NCBI RefSeq assembly: GCF_022539315.1 | Contig: NC_066315.1 | Coordinates: forward strand, 16,839,649 to 16,903,648 | DNA length: 64,000 nt | Direction of reading: 5' to 3' | Source: Serinus canaria | Lineage: Eukaryota > Chordata > Aves > Passeriformes > Fringillidae | Part shown: positions 40,801 to 55,800 of the stretch, piece after piece | How the letters are laid out: each line of letters starts with the position of its first letter | Numbering within the stretch: position 1 is the first letter of the stretch | Notes under the pieces: generated by a model | Seen by the model: the letters and a program-made list of their open reading frames with translations, nothing else | Told to the model about the DNA's origin: nothing | The model's database searches: none | Translations under genes and position numbers: made by a program

Positions 40801-43800
40801 ACATCTAATCAAAATCACACTATCTGTACCAATACCCAAGGCCGCAGCTCCTTTCTTCACAGAAAAGTGACTCTGAAAAAATACATTTATTATTATTTAT
40901 TTGTTTTATTATTTATTATTTAATTTAATATAAAACACTACCCTCTTGCAAATCCTTCAGCAACAAGTTCCACAAGGCAGTAATTACATTCAGAGCCCTT
41001 TTGGAAACTGATCACTGTAGTCTGAGGTTTCAAAGCAGGTCACTACCATCAGCTGGAGGAACAGCAATCACTCCTATCTGGGTTTACTCCTGGAATATTA
41101 CAGACACAATTGTGGTTCATGCTGGACCTTGATGCAAACCTGCAGCTTCTATTGCTTGCACACATTCAGCTAGGAGCTTGATTTACTGAAACAAAATAGT
41201 CTTCCCTAGAGAATTCATTTAGTTTGTGATGCCCAGACTCATGTGCTACACTGCATCTTCTGCCCAGAGAAAAAGAGAGGAATGACTATAGGAAGCCTAA
41301 TTGTGATGTCATGCCAGTGAAAGCCAGTAATAACTTCTAATAATAAACAGAGCTACTGAAATTTAAAATCAGAATAGGGCTGTTATTATTATTATAGCAA
41401 GACTATTAGTTAATCTGTATGTACAAAATAAAATGTGGAAGTTACATACTGGAGTGCATGTTGACCTAATTTTCTGTTGCTCATAGGACTTAACTCCCGA
41501 GCCAGTGTTGGTGTATAATCCTAAATTCAATCCCAGTGATTATGATAATGCAACAGTTTTATATCAAATTATATCCCCAAGAATCTGATTTTGTATTAAC
41601 TCAAACCCAGCTATTAACAATACTGTCTAAAGTAATTTTAACTACAGTTTATTAAACATTGAAAAAATAGAAATTCTTTAGATATTGCAGTATCATTAGC
41701 CAAGGACGTAACACAATAAAAAAGATACAGAAGACAAAAACCTAACAAGGCTTTTTAAGTGTCCAGAGTGTTAAAGAAGAAAGTAAGACCTAGTTTGCAG
41801 ATCACAAAGGAAAGAAGTAACCCCTGTGGCTTTGTCAAGGGAGAATTTGTAAGCAGCGGAGAGCAGTAGGGGAAGAGGCTGGCACAATGGTTAAATGTGT
41901 GGACTCCACCTAAAGGCCACGAGGGCACAGATTCACTGTATGCTAAGGGAGTCTATATATAATGAACACTTTGAAAATGACAGGAATTCTAAACAAACTT
42001 AATGAAAGAGGAAGAAGAGTAGAAGAACTGAAACATGTACATCCAACTTCAGAAGTACAAAACCTCTGTGTTTTAAAAATTTCTCAGGGAGTAGTTTTCA
42101 TAGAGGCTTGACTGCTATGGTTAAAAATTTCCAGTACAAACTCCTTTTTTTTTATATGCCTGTATTCTCACCATTTTGGCTGAAATTCTTAATGTTTTCA
42201 TGATGTCTGCTGACTTTTTCAATATCCAGAGATTTTTAAGAAGTTCAGATTGCTCTTAAGTCATGTTGCACTGATGATACGTGGACAATTTGAAAATACT
42301 TCCTCAGGTAAATATTTTTAACACTAGATTTACTTTTTAAATGCACTGGGTTGGTACAGCTTTTCCCTGTGGGACAGGGCTGCAGTGTATGAACAATGTG
42401 CATTGAGCAGCCCCTGAACACGTTGCCTAGATGGAAAATCAGTGTTTGGAGCACTAGTACAGCAAACCACCCTCTGAAAAGTAAACATACACACAGTGGA
42501 CTGACTCTCACATGAACTGATGATAAATGAAATGCATACTCATCACTCAGATGAGCCACAGGGGATTTGTGTTTGTCCCTTGCAGGTAGCCTAACCAAGC
42601 TGACATCATCAAGCAGGCTTCCTCTGCACTCAGGGGGAGAAAGGCACCTCCAGGCAAAGATTCATCCTGAGTAAGGGTGGCTGGTTTGGAGTGGGTGCTG
42701 AATGACATCAGGTGAAGAAGCTTCTACCCCTTCTCTCTGTACAAAGTCCTGTGATATCTGCTGTGAGAATGGGAAGTGTACAGCATCTGCAGCCACCAGC
42801 ACTCCAGAGACTGCACATGTTTGACACCCAGACTTAACCCAGCCTATTAAAGCCACTGGTCACTGGTATGTTGTTCTTGGAATCTGCTCTGCAGTTTTTC
42901 TAAGCTGCGGGTCACAAGGTGCTAGGAAGTATTTATACAATGAACATCACAGCTCAGCCATCACACTGACATTTTTCATGGCATGTTATTTCCTTCACAA
43001 AACTGAATTTTTGAACAAATGCATTTCTAGGAGTTTCATCAGGTTCACTAAATTCAGTGGACTTTTTCCCAGCACAAATGCACTGTAGATGAAGGCTTGG
43101 ATTGTGACCAATCCAAAAACCTCTAAACATCAAAGATACAAAAGTCTGTTCCCTTCGTGAGAGTGGGGAGGAGGAGAGACCATGAAATGGCTATTGGCAG
43201 GAGGAGGCTTATAAAAAATTCCCAGTTTAGGAAAGTGTCTTGGAACTTTGCAAAAATTGAAAACAGAGCGAAAATATTGACGGTATTATGACAGGTATGC
43301 TATGAAGACAGAATTAATATACTTATACTTTTGCTTTTTATTCATGTATTACACAACCTGATGCGCCTATACTGGATGGTGTAAATATATAAATGCAGGT
43401 AGGGACTTAGGAGTGAAGAGGCACAGATATATTTCACTGGGGTTTGAGTTGATGACATTACATTCATTAATTTTGCTCCTTACTCCACACTGGTTAAAAA
43501 AAGATTTACTGTTGCAATTTGTTTTTCTACTAAAAAAACAGAACTATTCAAAGCACCTTAAAAAAGAAAAGACAGATTTAAATGGTCTACTATGAGGAAG
43601 GAAATTAAGCCCATGTGCTCAAAGGCATCTATTGGAATACGGCCAAGCACAGCTGCCTTGCAAAGAAGTCTCATGGCACTGCTAAAAGAGCACTGGGGAA
43701 AAAAAATGAATGTAGTGCTGATAGCTCAGTTGCCTGAAGGCTTTTTACAGACTGAAGGGAATTCAGTGGTCAGGAACCAAAACTGGTTTACGGATAAATT

Positions 43801-46800
43801 GGGAAGAAATACAGAAGTCTGCACAGAAGGGCAAATGCAATTACAATTTCTAAACAAACTCTGAAGATGAAATGGCTCAATCTGTGTACAGTCACAGATA
43901 TATGACTGCTGTTATGTTTTCATGTTTTAGGGCAAGACCACAGGAATTACTCCAAGTACTTGAGAGGCTCTGAAAGACCAAGGATGAAAGCAAAACAGAA
44001 AAAAATATAGCTGTACAACCAAAGAAAACTTTCACAATAGTAAGTATTAAACTTTGGTTTAATATTCCTGTGATGTTGCTGAAAGTTTGGTTGCCTGTGT
44101 AATATAATGGCAAACACAGAAAACTATAAAGGTCAAAGAGATGAAAAGGTTTGCAGAAATAAACCTGATCAGACAGAACTATTCACAGATGATTTAACTG
44201 GGCTAACAAGGAAGGACACTAAATGTGACCCCTTTTCAAATACCAGGGCTACAGACTTTTCAGACACAACCAGAAGGGAGCCTGAGCACCACCTTCCACA
44301 ACTCAGCTGTGTAAGAGTCAAACGGATCTGAAGCCTCATGGTGGGAGAACCAGGGATCAAAGGGAGAACAGGTGCAGGCTGCCTGATGCCAGTCCTGAAG
44401 GAAAAGCCAGGCTTGGGTGTGCTGGAAGGTCTGGAGTTTAACCACTGTCCTGGGCCTGCAGACAGAGGAGGACACACAGGTGGGAATGGGCTGTCACTTC
44501 CTGGCTTCCTCCCTCCTTCCTCCCTCCTGCTCTGCACACCCTGCAAAGGGTGCTTGGAAGACTGCAAATACATCCCCAGTAGAGAGGAACCTAATTTCCA
44601 TGTGGAAAGAAATGTGGTGAAATTCAGTGGTGAAGGAGAAGGGATAGATATTAGTGACTAAGAGCATACTGACAGTCAGGGAAAAAAAAAAAAAAAGGTG
44701 ATTCTGAGCCAGGGGAATTTTCCCTTTATCTAAAATTTCAAATGCTGTTAGGTTTAGGTTTGTTCCCCAGATAGCCATTTTAACATGGTTAGCTTTGTAA
44801 GGTAGAGAGAGTGTAAATGTATTACACGTGCAATAATGAATAGGCCCTCTGAAAAATGGAAGAATAATTAAAAATGCTATGATGCTGAAAAGTACAGCAT
44901 TGTTATCCAAAGTGATCCAATATACAGATGCTTCTATTTTTATAGCTTGCTAAATTACTTGCTCATCATCTGGCATGGTTGAAGCTGTCACAAACAACCA
45001 TCCTAATGCCATGAGCCCCACAGGGCATGGCTGTGTTTTCAGATTGCTGCTTCTCCTTGCTTACATAAATCCAGAGTGGCATGAGCTTTGTGGAGGTGGC
45101 TTATCAGTAACCAGTTCCCAAATGCTGAGCAAGCTAAGACAGACATCCTGCAGCTGAAACTCCCCTGAGGTCTGTCACTGGCAGCCCAGTGCCCAGGAGA
45201 TCTGGACCCCCAGCTTTACCTTATCACCTACCCACCAGTGAAGATGGAGAACACACTTTTCTATTCACCTCTCTTGGGCTTTAAGCACTGTGCAATCCCT
45301 GGATATACAGGCTGGGCTATTTCTCTCTTAATAATCTAAAAATGTGTTGCTAGTTTAGGCTTGCTGTTTGGGTTCTCACAAAGGTGGGGGAAAAAGGTAC
45401 CTCCAGAAGGCACGGATCTCTTAAGGATTTGGCACCTGCTTTAAGATTTAAGATGAATTGTCTTCTGCAGATCTTGCTCTTTTTTATTTGCCATAAAAAG
45501 TGTATAGACTAACTCAGATTAAATGTTTACACTTCAGGTGATTAACATTAAGCAACATGAATCCTATCTTTATCATCTAATTTCAAGCTACAGCTTCTCC
45601 CTTAATTACCTACAGAAAGAGTATACTGTGTCCTATCCAAATTTTAAATACACTGCAATGAGAGATATATTTGCTATGGTTTCATTTACCTATTGCTATT
45701 CAATTTTTAAAGTTACTTGTTAGTATCAGGTGAGAAATGAGGATATTAGTGTTTTAATCATACTAGCATGCACATCTTTGGCATTTTTCAAACACAAAAC
45801 TTCATGATGCTTTTCTAATCAGAAAGACTCATTTGTTTTTTTTTCTAATGCAGATAGTTTTGCAGCATTGTACATGATAAGAAATGCTGCACTGAGTTCA
45901 GGAAGATATTGTGGCAGTGTAAAAGCCACAAGGGATTTTGGTCAATACCAGACAAAGCATGAGACCCAAATGATGATTTTCTCCTTTAGGAACTGACTGC
46001 ACTAGATCTAAAATATGCTTTTAGTTTGATTTGAATGATGCTACCTGAATTAAGCTGTTCCTCAAATAAGACCAAATTTTCAGTTTCCCCCAGCTTCCAA
46101 TACCATAAAAAAAATTTCTAGTTATTATGCAGTAAGTAATGAAAAGGAAAAAAGCGTGAATCCATCAATTTGATTTTAAGCTTCCTTAGGTGGAAACAAA
46201 TCTAATTCCTCCTTACTCTGTATGCCCAGAGTGTGATTTACAGCTTTGTAGTCTATGCTACAAAATAGAAAACAGGACTTTCAGGCTCCTCAAATCTTCC
46301 TCTGGAAGCAGCACCTGACACAAGACCCCTTGGACTGCTTCTGGCAGGCGGCAATTTGGCAAAGTGTCTCCTAAGTTGCAGGGACAGAGGGCAACACTAC
46401 GTATCGTGGAAGTGGTACACTAGAGATCAGATTTTCATTCATTCCACAAGAAACCAAACCAAAATCTTCCACAGCCTGTGTGAAATGGTCTATCAAGCTA
46501 CAGACACAGAAGTCACTTTTCAATTTCCTTCTGCATCAGCATCAAGAAGCTTCACAGATGGCTTCTGGAACTGTTCAGATAAAAACTTCACAAAGCCACT
46601 CTTCTCCCACAGATACTGGAATCGTTTGACACACTCCCTGCAACTAAGGGGGTTTTTCCACAAAGGGAAAGCAGCATGCATGAAGCTGAAGAGGTGATTT
46701 ATTGCTAACTGCCTCCTCTGAACGAGATGCAGTGTGGATGCTGGGAGGGTGCTCCCCAGCACCCCAGACAAGCCACCTCTCCCAGTGCTCACCCAGAGGA

Positions 46801-49800
46801 TGAGGTTCCTCCAAGTGTCTACAATGCTGATACCTGGAGAGCCAACAGACCCCCCTTCAGTCAGCACACACCGAGCTGCACTCCCAGTGAAGAGTTCAGC
46901 AGCAGCTATTTCAGCACAGGAGCAGTGCAGGTGGAGAGATGCCAGAGGCAAGGAGAGCCTCCTCTGTGCCCTCTGTAGTCTCTAGCTGGGTGAAGCGGTC
47001 CCTTACTGTCAGATCAGACTGAATCACCTGCCAGTTCTTAGCTCTGCACTTTGTTTTCTAAACCTGTGATAAGAAAGAGTGCTGCTATCCCCTCACTGAG
47101 CACCTGACAAGATGTTCCTTCTTAGGGGGCTTCTAGATGAGTGGGAAAGTAAGAAAGCTGTTGTGAGCTACATGAGAACAGTCTTGCTAGGTTGGAGAAC
47201 AGAGAAGATGAAAAAATTTCTGTCTTTCCAATTATGAACAGCCTTTCTTTCATTCTCTGAACTGTGGATTAAGCCCACGCAGTCCCTAATAATCAAGTCC
47301 ACAGAAATTCTGCAAGCCTCTTTAAGCCATTTTCCTACTGGCAATGAAAAGGGCCAAAGGCTGTTTTGTGACTTGAACCCACCTAGTTCTCTCCAGCTAA
47401 ACTTCCCCTTTGCACACTTTTCCTCCTCAGGGCAGCATGACTATGTCCTTTTGCCTCTTAGATGTAATCCCTGCTCCACACAATTTCCAGCTATTATTGG
47501 ATACTCTTTAAGTGCTGATTGGGCAGGTCAAAATCACAACAGGGAATTGGTTAAAATTAAACAGGCTTTGCCTCGGGGCCAAATGGAACAACAAATACTC
47601 AGAGAAGGCAGCCATCCCTTTCAGCAGCTTTCTCCATGCTGAAGAAGGGATGGACTCCTCTGAAGAGTTACAGCAGCCTAAAGCTGATATGCTGGAACAC
47701 AGGAGGAGGCCTTCACTTTAGATTTTTCATTGTGTTTGAAATGATAGACTGAAGTAGGTTTTTACAACTGGCATCCATCACTTTTTCCCCTGAGTCAAGG
47801 TCTCTTGCATCATGTGCAGTCCAGAACAGCTGCCCTGAAGGACATCACTGCTTCTGCAAAAGTGCAAATGAAAGAAGACTGATGATGCCCTGATGAATAC
47901 AGGACTGAATGAAATCCTGAGTGCAAGTGCATCTCATGAAATTAAACATGAGGAAGACCTACCCAAGTAGTTGTAGAGTACTTCACCATCCCTGGTGAAA
48001 CAGAAACAAACAGCAGCAGTTGTGGGCTGGGGAAAATTTGCTGGCTGGGAACGTGCACAGTTGGAACAATCACATAACCTATTTTAGGCACCAAATGTAG
48101 GTTGTGTATGTGAGGAGGCTCTTTATGGTCAGTGCACAGAAGTAGGTGAAGCCCTCCCAAAGGTGATTTAGAACATTTAAATCCAGGAATATTTAGGTTC
48201 CTAATTTGGATGCTCTGAGTTTCTCTCCAGAGGTGCTTCTCTTCACTGGTTGTGCAGAGAGTGAGGTTCCTAATTTTGGAACATGATGCACTCCTAAATT
48301 AGGGAGGTAATTACTTAAAAGCTGTGAATTACTCCTCCCTTCCCTTCTCCCCCACTGAACATATAATGGCATCCGACTGAGCCATATTCTGATTACAGTA
48401 GTGGTCGTGGCAACTTCATTCATTTATAGTAGAGGAAGCTTGAGACTGGTAGTAATGAAAATAGAGTCTCATCTGGGATAATGAAATTCTTCGCTGAGAA
48501 TTGCTGATATTAAAATCTTTGCATCTGACTGAAAATTTCAAAACCAAAATCTATGAGTTTCTAAACACATACAATTACTTTAAGCTTTGTTTACTATCAC
48601 ACCATGCATGCAGAGCATGGATAAATGACACTATGGATCTGCTGCTCCAGCTAGATCCCTACAAATCTATGGGGCATGATCCCTGCAAATCTGTTGGGCC
48701 TGAATTCTCCAAGAGCTGGCTGAGGTCATCACAAAGCCTTTCTCACTGATCTTTGAGTGGTCTTGGGAAGCTAGAGAGATCCCAGCTGACTGGAAGCTGA
48801 AGAACATAATTCCAACTTCCAAGAAGGGCAAGAAGAAGGACCCCAGAAACTACAAGCCTGTTAGTTTCACTTCAATAGCCAGCAAATTCACAGAAAAGAT
48901 TATTTTGGGAGGTACTGAAAAACACCTGGAGGACAATGCAGTCATTGGTCAGAGCCAGCACAGGTTCATGAAGGAAAGTCCTGCTTGTCAAACCTGATTT
49001 CCTTCTACAACAGGGTAACCCACTGATCTAGGAAAGCCAGCAGATGGGAGCCTTCTGCACTTCAGCAAAGCTTTTGATACTGTCTCTCACAGTGTCCTTC
49101 TGGAGAAAGCATCCAGCTCACAGCTGGACAACCCTGTTACATAATGGGTGACCAACTGGATCATGGGCACAAAGGGTTACAGTGAATGAGGTGACCTCAG
49201 ACTGGTGACCTGCCACTGCTGGGGTTCCACGGGACTCTGTCCTCACCCCAGTGCTCTTTAACACCTTCATTAATGACTTGGACACAGGACTTACCTGGAT
49301 ACTAGGTAGGTTTGCTGATGACATTTAACTGGGAGACAGTTAAATGTCCCCCTCAAGGGCAGCGAGACCTCGAAAAATTTAGAGGACTGGGCAATCACCA
49401 ACCATAATAAACAAGGGCAAGAGCCAGATTCTGCACCTGGGATGGGGCAACCCTGGTGGTGCATAGAGACTGGGGAATGAGAGGCTGGAGAGCAGTGCCA
49501 TGGAAAGGGACCTGGGAGTCCTGGTCCATGGCAAGTTGAACCTGAGCCAGCAGTGCCCTGGGGCCAGGAGGGCCAACCCTGTCCTAGGGAGCATCTGGCA
49601 CAGCATGGCCAGCAGGGCAAGGGAGGGGACTGTCCTGCTCTGATTTGGGACTGCCCCCCCTTGGATCTTACGTGCAGTTTTGGGTGCCACAATACGAAAA
49701 AGACATTAAGCTGCTAGAGAGTGTCCAAGGAGAGCCTCCAAGGATGGTGAAGGGTCTGGAGGGGAATCCATATGAGGAGCAGCTGAGGTCACTCAGTCTG

Positions 49801-52800
49801 TTCAGTCTGGAGGGGAGACTGAAGGGAGACCTCAGTGTGGTCTTCAACAAACTCAGAGGGGGAGGCAGAGGAGCAAGTACTGATCTCTTCACTCTCATGG
49901 TCAGTGACAGGACACGAGGGAAGGCAAGAAGCTCAGTTAAGGGAGGCTTAAGTTTAATATCTAGAAAAAGTTCTTTACCCAGCAAGTGGCTGAGCACTAT
50001 AATAGCTCTCCAGTGAGGTGGCCACCAGCACCAAGCCTGACAGAGTTCAAGAAACTTTCAGACAATGCTTTCAGGCACATGGTGTGGTTTCTGGGGTGTC
50101 CTGAACAGCGCCAGGAACCAGACTTGATGATCCTGATGGATCCCTACCAACTCAGGGTGTTCTATGATTCTACAATTTGCTTGTTCCATGGCCATTTTCT
50201 TTCAAGAGCATCCAAATGTGTCAGCGGGAAACCTCAGTCTGGCCAAGGAGTCTTAAAGTAGGTAGATCATCAGCATGATGTGATAAATGAGACAAATGAC
50301 ATTTGCATATCTTAAGTGTCTGTTCAGGTCCTGCATGACACTTCCTATATTAAGAAGGTTCGTACTTATAAGCCTCTATTTTCTGTAACAGCTTCTGCTG
50401 TTTTGAGGGCTAACCCATGATCCCATACCCTCTGGGCAATTAAGGGTTAAAAAGTCCTGTCTTCACATAGTGCAGTTTCTTAACTTCTCTGGAAGATGAG
50501 AATATACTTTTTATAAAGCTTGATTGAGGAAGGGACAAAACTGCAATTTTAAGATTCTTTTAAAATGTAATGGATTTCAGATGCCATCCTATGAATTCTC
50601 TAGTATATTTGATTTTTGAATGTTTAATTTGCTAAGGGAACTGCTTCTTCCCTGGCATGAAAACACAATTATTAAAGCTCATTTCATTATTTTGAGACTG
50701 CTAGCACAATTTGGGTCATTGTTTAACACTCCATTGCTATGAAAACACTGAAATACTCTAATGATTAATAGGATTTGTTACTTTAAATAATCATGTTGAA
50801 CCTCATTTGCATGACTTAGACTTGTTACTTCCATGTGACTGATGGATCTGTAGTACATCCAGCTTTGGAAAGTTGCTACTCATCTGCAGACTGTCCTCTT
50901 TAACTGCTATGGGGACAATAATTCTGCAACGTGGAGCCCACATCTGTGTATCACATCTCATCCCGTCCTACTGCTATGAAAGGCATCCTCTGAGAGACTT
51001 CCTCCTGCACTTTTGTGATAACTTTTAGGGTATTTTGTTCTTCACCCCTGCATAGAATGGAAGCACATTCTACGGTAAGTCCAAACGGGCAGCAGGAGGA
51101 CTTTGATACCTAACATGGACAGTATCCTGCTGAGCCTTGGCCACAAGTGAGTCCTTTCCGGCTGAGCACACACAGCTGGAGAGAAATTTAGAAGTGGACA
51201 ATGAAGCCTGAAAACAGCTCACAGCCCCTCCTGGGGATAAACCCTCCTCTTTCCTTTCCTCCCGCACCCACATTCTCCACTCTAAGCTGCAAGGAGTTCC
51301 AAATGGTCATAAAGCCAAAACCAACCCTCCCAACTGAGACTTCCATAGTGCTGCACCAAGAGCAAAGAACTCTCTCACCAGGACTACTCCCGTTTCTCCT
51401 GTGCCCACCTCCCCTCACCCCTGGCACTGCCAGGTCCCAGCGGTGCCTGTGATGAGCCCCCGTGTGCTGAAGCTTTTGCTCACAGGCAGAAACTCTCAGT
51501 GAAGCCCAGCTGCCCAACAAATACTGCAGCTGGTCTGCTGCACACACACACAGCATTGTCATACGTCTGTCTTCATGTATGTTATCACCTTCTCATTAAA
51601 TAACAGCAGGAGCTGTTTCAGATGGAAAGATTTTGACTCAAAAGGATTTTCTGTTGCCCCAGAACAGATGACATCCCTGGCAGAAAGTGCTGAAGCCCAA
51701 TGATGAGCTCTCCTCATTTGATGTGGTCCTTACCACTCACATCAACATTTATATGGACACAAGTGAGAGCAAAGAAATAGCAGTGGTTTGTAGAGACTGC
51801 TCTGCCTGGATTTCAGCCACAGAGAAGTGCAAAGATCATCCCTCTATAGATAAAAAAGTCAGCTTCTTCCCATGTTTTTATTCCCAGTGAAAGAATAACA
51901 GAAATGAAGACAGTTGTCAACAAATTCCTGTTCAGCTGTTTTCTCAATCATAAAGTCATACAAGCAGATAGGAAAAAACAGAAACACATACATGTTCCGA
52001 CGTGAAGGCAACCAGTCTGGGAATAGCTGCCATTCCTTTTTCTTTAACTTCTGGGAACATCTTGAAACGTGCAATCAACATAGCATACATGTTAGATATG
52101 GCACCACCTGGAGTCCACAGTAATATACTGTTACTTTTTCTATTCATTGTAATACCATTTCAGAACAAACAAGTCTTGCTACAGTTTTTCTATATAAATG
52201 TCTCTGCCTTGTGGCAGAAATACAGATTCTTCTTCCTGATGCTCCTCACAGCTGGGCTGTGTAATAACAGGATCTACTACACACAAAAAAACACTTATGC
52301 AAAAAGTACCACTGCAAAAAATGACTGGTGCTTCCTTTCACCCTCATTCTAATTACCATCCCTCCTTCAGTCCACAGTCTTAACTTTCCATGTGCATCAA
52401 CACATAATCCCCACTCTACTCCATCTCCTAAGCAGATGCCCCCACAAGGCAACTTCCCAAGGGATTTCCAAGTGCAACCTAATCTGTGCTCTCGTCTCCT
52501 AAATCAGGGTGGTGTTTCATGCCCCAGCTTTGAGCAAACCCACCCACTGAGACCCAATAGCCACTATCTTCTGGATAAGTGGAGTGGGAAGAGAGAAGAG
52601 AAAGGAAAAAGGGTCATTCTAACAAATATTTTTCACTTTAATTGTCCTCTCACAGGAACGAGGGGAAAAGATTAAATGTCCCTAACACTTGCCTTAAAAT
52701 CACTGGCATACATTCACTTAAAACAGCTATTTCAAGATGGGTATTTAACCCACTTCAAGATGGGTACCAAATTTACAGCTCTGCAGTGGTCTGTTTCTCC

Positions 52801-55800
52801 TTTTTGAGATTTTTTACAAACCGAGTCTCTGTGTCTACAGTGGAGCAGCGTTTGGCTTTACATTAATGCTGCATGAGCACTATGGGAATATAATGCAGTA
52901 CTTGAGGCAGATGCTGAGAATTTTTACATTTGTATGTACACAGACATGTATGCATGAAATCCATCAGGTTTATCCTATATATATGTGTGTATATACACAC
53001 ACACACAGATTGATTGCATATCCATGCTAATGCACATGTATTTATATGAAGCAAAAGTTTAAAATGAACAGGTTGAAATGCTGGTGAGGTAGAGTTCAAC
53101 TATTGCAACCTTCATCCATCTAAAAATGAAGAGCACAAGATGTGCACCTCCAGAGGATGGTTCAGCTCATCCTGTGGCAGCTGTTTGTGGTGAGTGAAAC
53201 TTGCCCTGCAGACAAATCCCCACTCTCCCTCGAATACACAGGAGCTGCTGTAACTAGCCCAGGGCAGACACCCAATACTTGGACAGCCAAAGGGAGATAA
53301 GATAAAATCCATCCTTTGAGATGAAGGAAGCACTGTTGGTTATCTGTGCTGGCAAATTAACATTGTTTTGACTTTTGTAAGATTTGTTTTACTCTCACTA
53401 GAGATATATACTGTTCCACAGCCCAGACAACTGTGCCCTTCATTTCTAATCAGTATCCTGGCTCTGCTCTTGCAGTGAGGCTGCCCTGCTGTGGGCTTTC
53501 CCTGACCTCACTGGCCCTCCTGTGAATCCAAGGGAAAATGCCACAGAAGAATGGCATTGCTGGCATACAGGTCAGTACAGTTTGGGGTTTTTATTCCCCT
53601 TTCAACTATCTTGAGAGATATGAATGTATCTCAACACCTTTCTTCAAAATGACAAAATAAGAAATGGAGAGATTAAGAGGAAATGCTCAGGTACCTGTCC
53701 CTAAAAAATGCAGATGTCATGTAAAAGCTGCTATTGATGATTTAGGTGACTGAACTAAGTTGAAGCAATTTGGCCCATCTTGCCCAAAGTCATTGGCTCG
53801 GTGTCAAAAGAATCAAGACTGAAATGTTTAGTTTCTTCAATACCAGGGTTTCTTATTAGCATTCATTACTCAGTTATTTAACCTTAGTTTACTCATAAGC
53901 TTGCATTCGGCTGTTAATTTCGTAGTTGTGTTCACATCCACAGTTAATTGCAGCTAACAAAACACAACTACAGAATTTGGAGATAACAGTCAGGCTTTTA
54001 TGCTTCACATGTATTGATACTGTATATTTCATTCCAGAGAATGCAGAGAGAAAGAACCTTTTCTTTGCAACAGTAAGGTCTTCAGCTGAAGCCATGAAGT
54101 GAGAAGACTGCACAGAAATTATTTTGATTATTGCCTAAAAAAGCAGAACCTGCACACTGAATATTGCTGCCTTAACAGAGAAAATGATAAAGATGCACTT
54201 TGCACAAACCAGAAATTGCAGAGAAAGAAAGAAAGAATGAGAGGGGCCAGCCCTGCAAATGCCAGCACAGGTACACACCTGCCAGAGAGCTCCTCCCCAC
54301 ACAGGTTTCAGCTCGATGAAGTGAGCTCTGGCACACCAGCAGTGCCCTGGGCCCATGCCAGGCAGCACCTTCTGCAGCCCCAGCTCCTCCTGAGGCACAC
54401 ACCTTTCCTGACTCACACAATCTCTACCTGAGTTTGCCAGACCCGGGCAGATCTGGCACACCCACCTGAGCCTTTCACCCAGCACTGCGGCTGCTCTCCT
54501 CTCACCCTGCAGGTCCCTGACCAGCCCCGTGGGAAGGGGAGGAACTGAAGGCAGCTGTACCCAGTCAGGTCAGGGTTGGTAACCAACCACCACTCAGTTT
54601 CCAAAAGCTTTCACTTTGGTCCTGGGATCACGAGACACACTTAGATGTCAGGTGTGATGTAGGCCAAGGTTTCCAGGGGGATCTCTAAGCACCACAGCAA
54701 AAGCTGTCAGAGCTTTTGCTCTCAGGCTTTTTAGCTAAGAACTCATGAAAAAGCAATGTCAGTTCTTCTTATCTATTTCTCCAGATCTGTGGAAAGGGCC
54801 AGAATAAAACTCCCACACCATTTCCCACATATGCATTCAGATGTGAGAAGCTGAAGATGAGCCTTGCCTGACCTCCATGGCCTCGGAGAGCCAAATGTCC
54901 TAGGCTGTAATCAGTCAGGCCTTTCCTCTACTCCAGAGTGCACTCCTTCTCTCTCCATTAGGTCAACTAACCTCCCTTCCAGAAAGGCTCCTTCTGCAAC
55001 AGCTAACAGTCTGTTCTCTTTTGACCAGCCAAGATATTATACCCAATGTAAATTCTTTCATTATTTTGCAATTTCGTAGGATAGACAAGCCAAAATTTTT
55101 GAGCAATGAAATTACAGAGTCGGAGAAGAGGTGACAAAGAGTATAAATCAAAAGACAAAGTGGAATGATTAAAAAAATGAAAAAAAGTCTTAACAATGTT
55201 TGTCAATGATTTTTCTACACTAACTTTTTTGCCTTGCTGACTTGCCCCGAAGAAACCAGGTTTCTAAGCCTTTAAGCACTCAGATTAACTAAGCACCCAA
55301 GTACCCCACTGAGAAAAACAGGTCAGCTTCACATGGAAAGCTACCAGCATGCTCTAATGCTGGCAGGGCCTTCCTGGCTCCACTGAAATTGCTGGAAGGT
55401 ATGCTACGTCTTTCCCTGTTTGCTCCAATTTCCCCTGCGGTGATGGAGAGCTTTGTTGTGTTTCTTCCCTCCGTTATTAATACAACAGTCTTTCTATTTC
55501 ATGGAATCCATAAAAAGGGGGGGCAAAGCAAAACTGCAAGGCAAATGTCTCTTCTCATTATGTTTCCCATGTGCCATTACAGCTGCTCATCATGCAGTGC
55601 AATTTGCTCAAACAGACCCTCATAATCACATCCCTGAAATTCATAAACATGCAATACTTTATCTCAAAGAGGCCACTGGTGTTTACTAGCAAGTGTCCTC
55701 TCAAACATGCATATTTAATTATATTTACTCTTTAGCTGCAGGGGATGTCATATACCACAGTCTGAAAAACAGAGAAAGCTTGAAATGTCATGTACCAGGT

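Larger units (their letters stand above)
40873..51991 (-). other. GAD2: GAD2 intron 7 (11.1 kb, largest)
   Basis: This intron holds the CR1 LINE at about 48640-50176, a tRNA-like stretch at about 41877-41945, an ATT-rich low-complexity patch next to exon 8 (about 40880-40935), and an A run at about 44682-44696. The remaining sequence shows no gene that I can support. Confidence 0.85.

Noticed and set aside
41877..41945. Functional tRNA-Ser or tRNA-Leu gene
   Set aside because: The acceptor and T arms do not pair and the B box is degraded; kept only as a possible SINE remnant.
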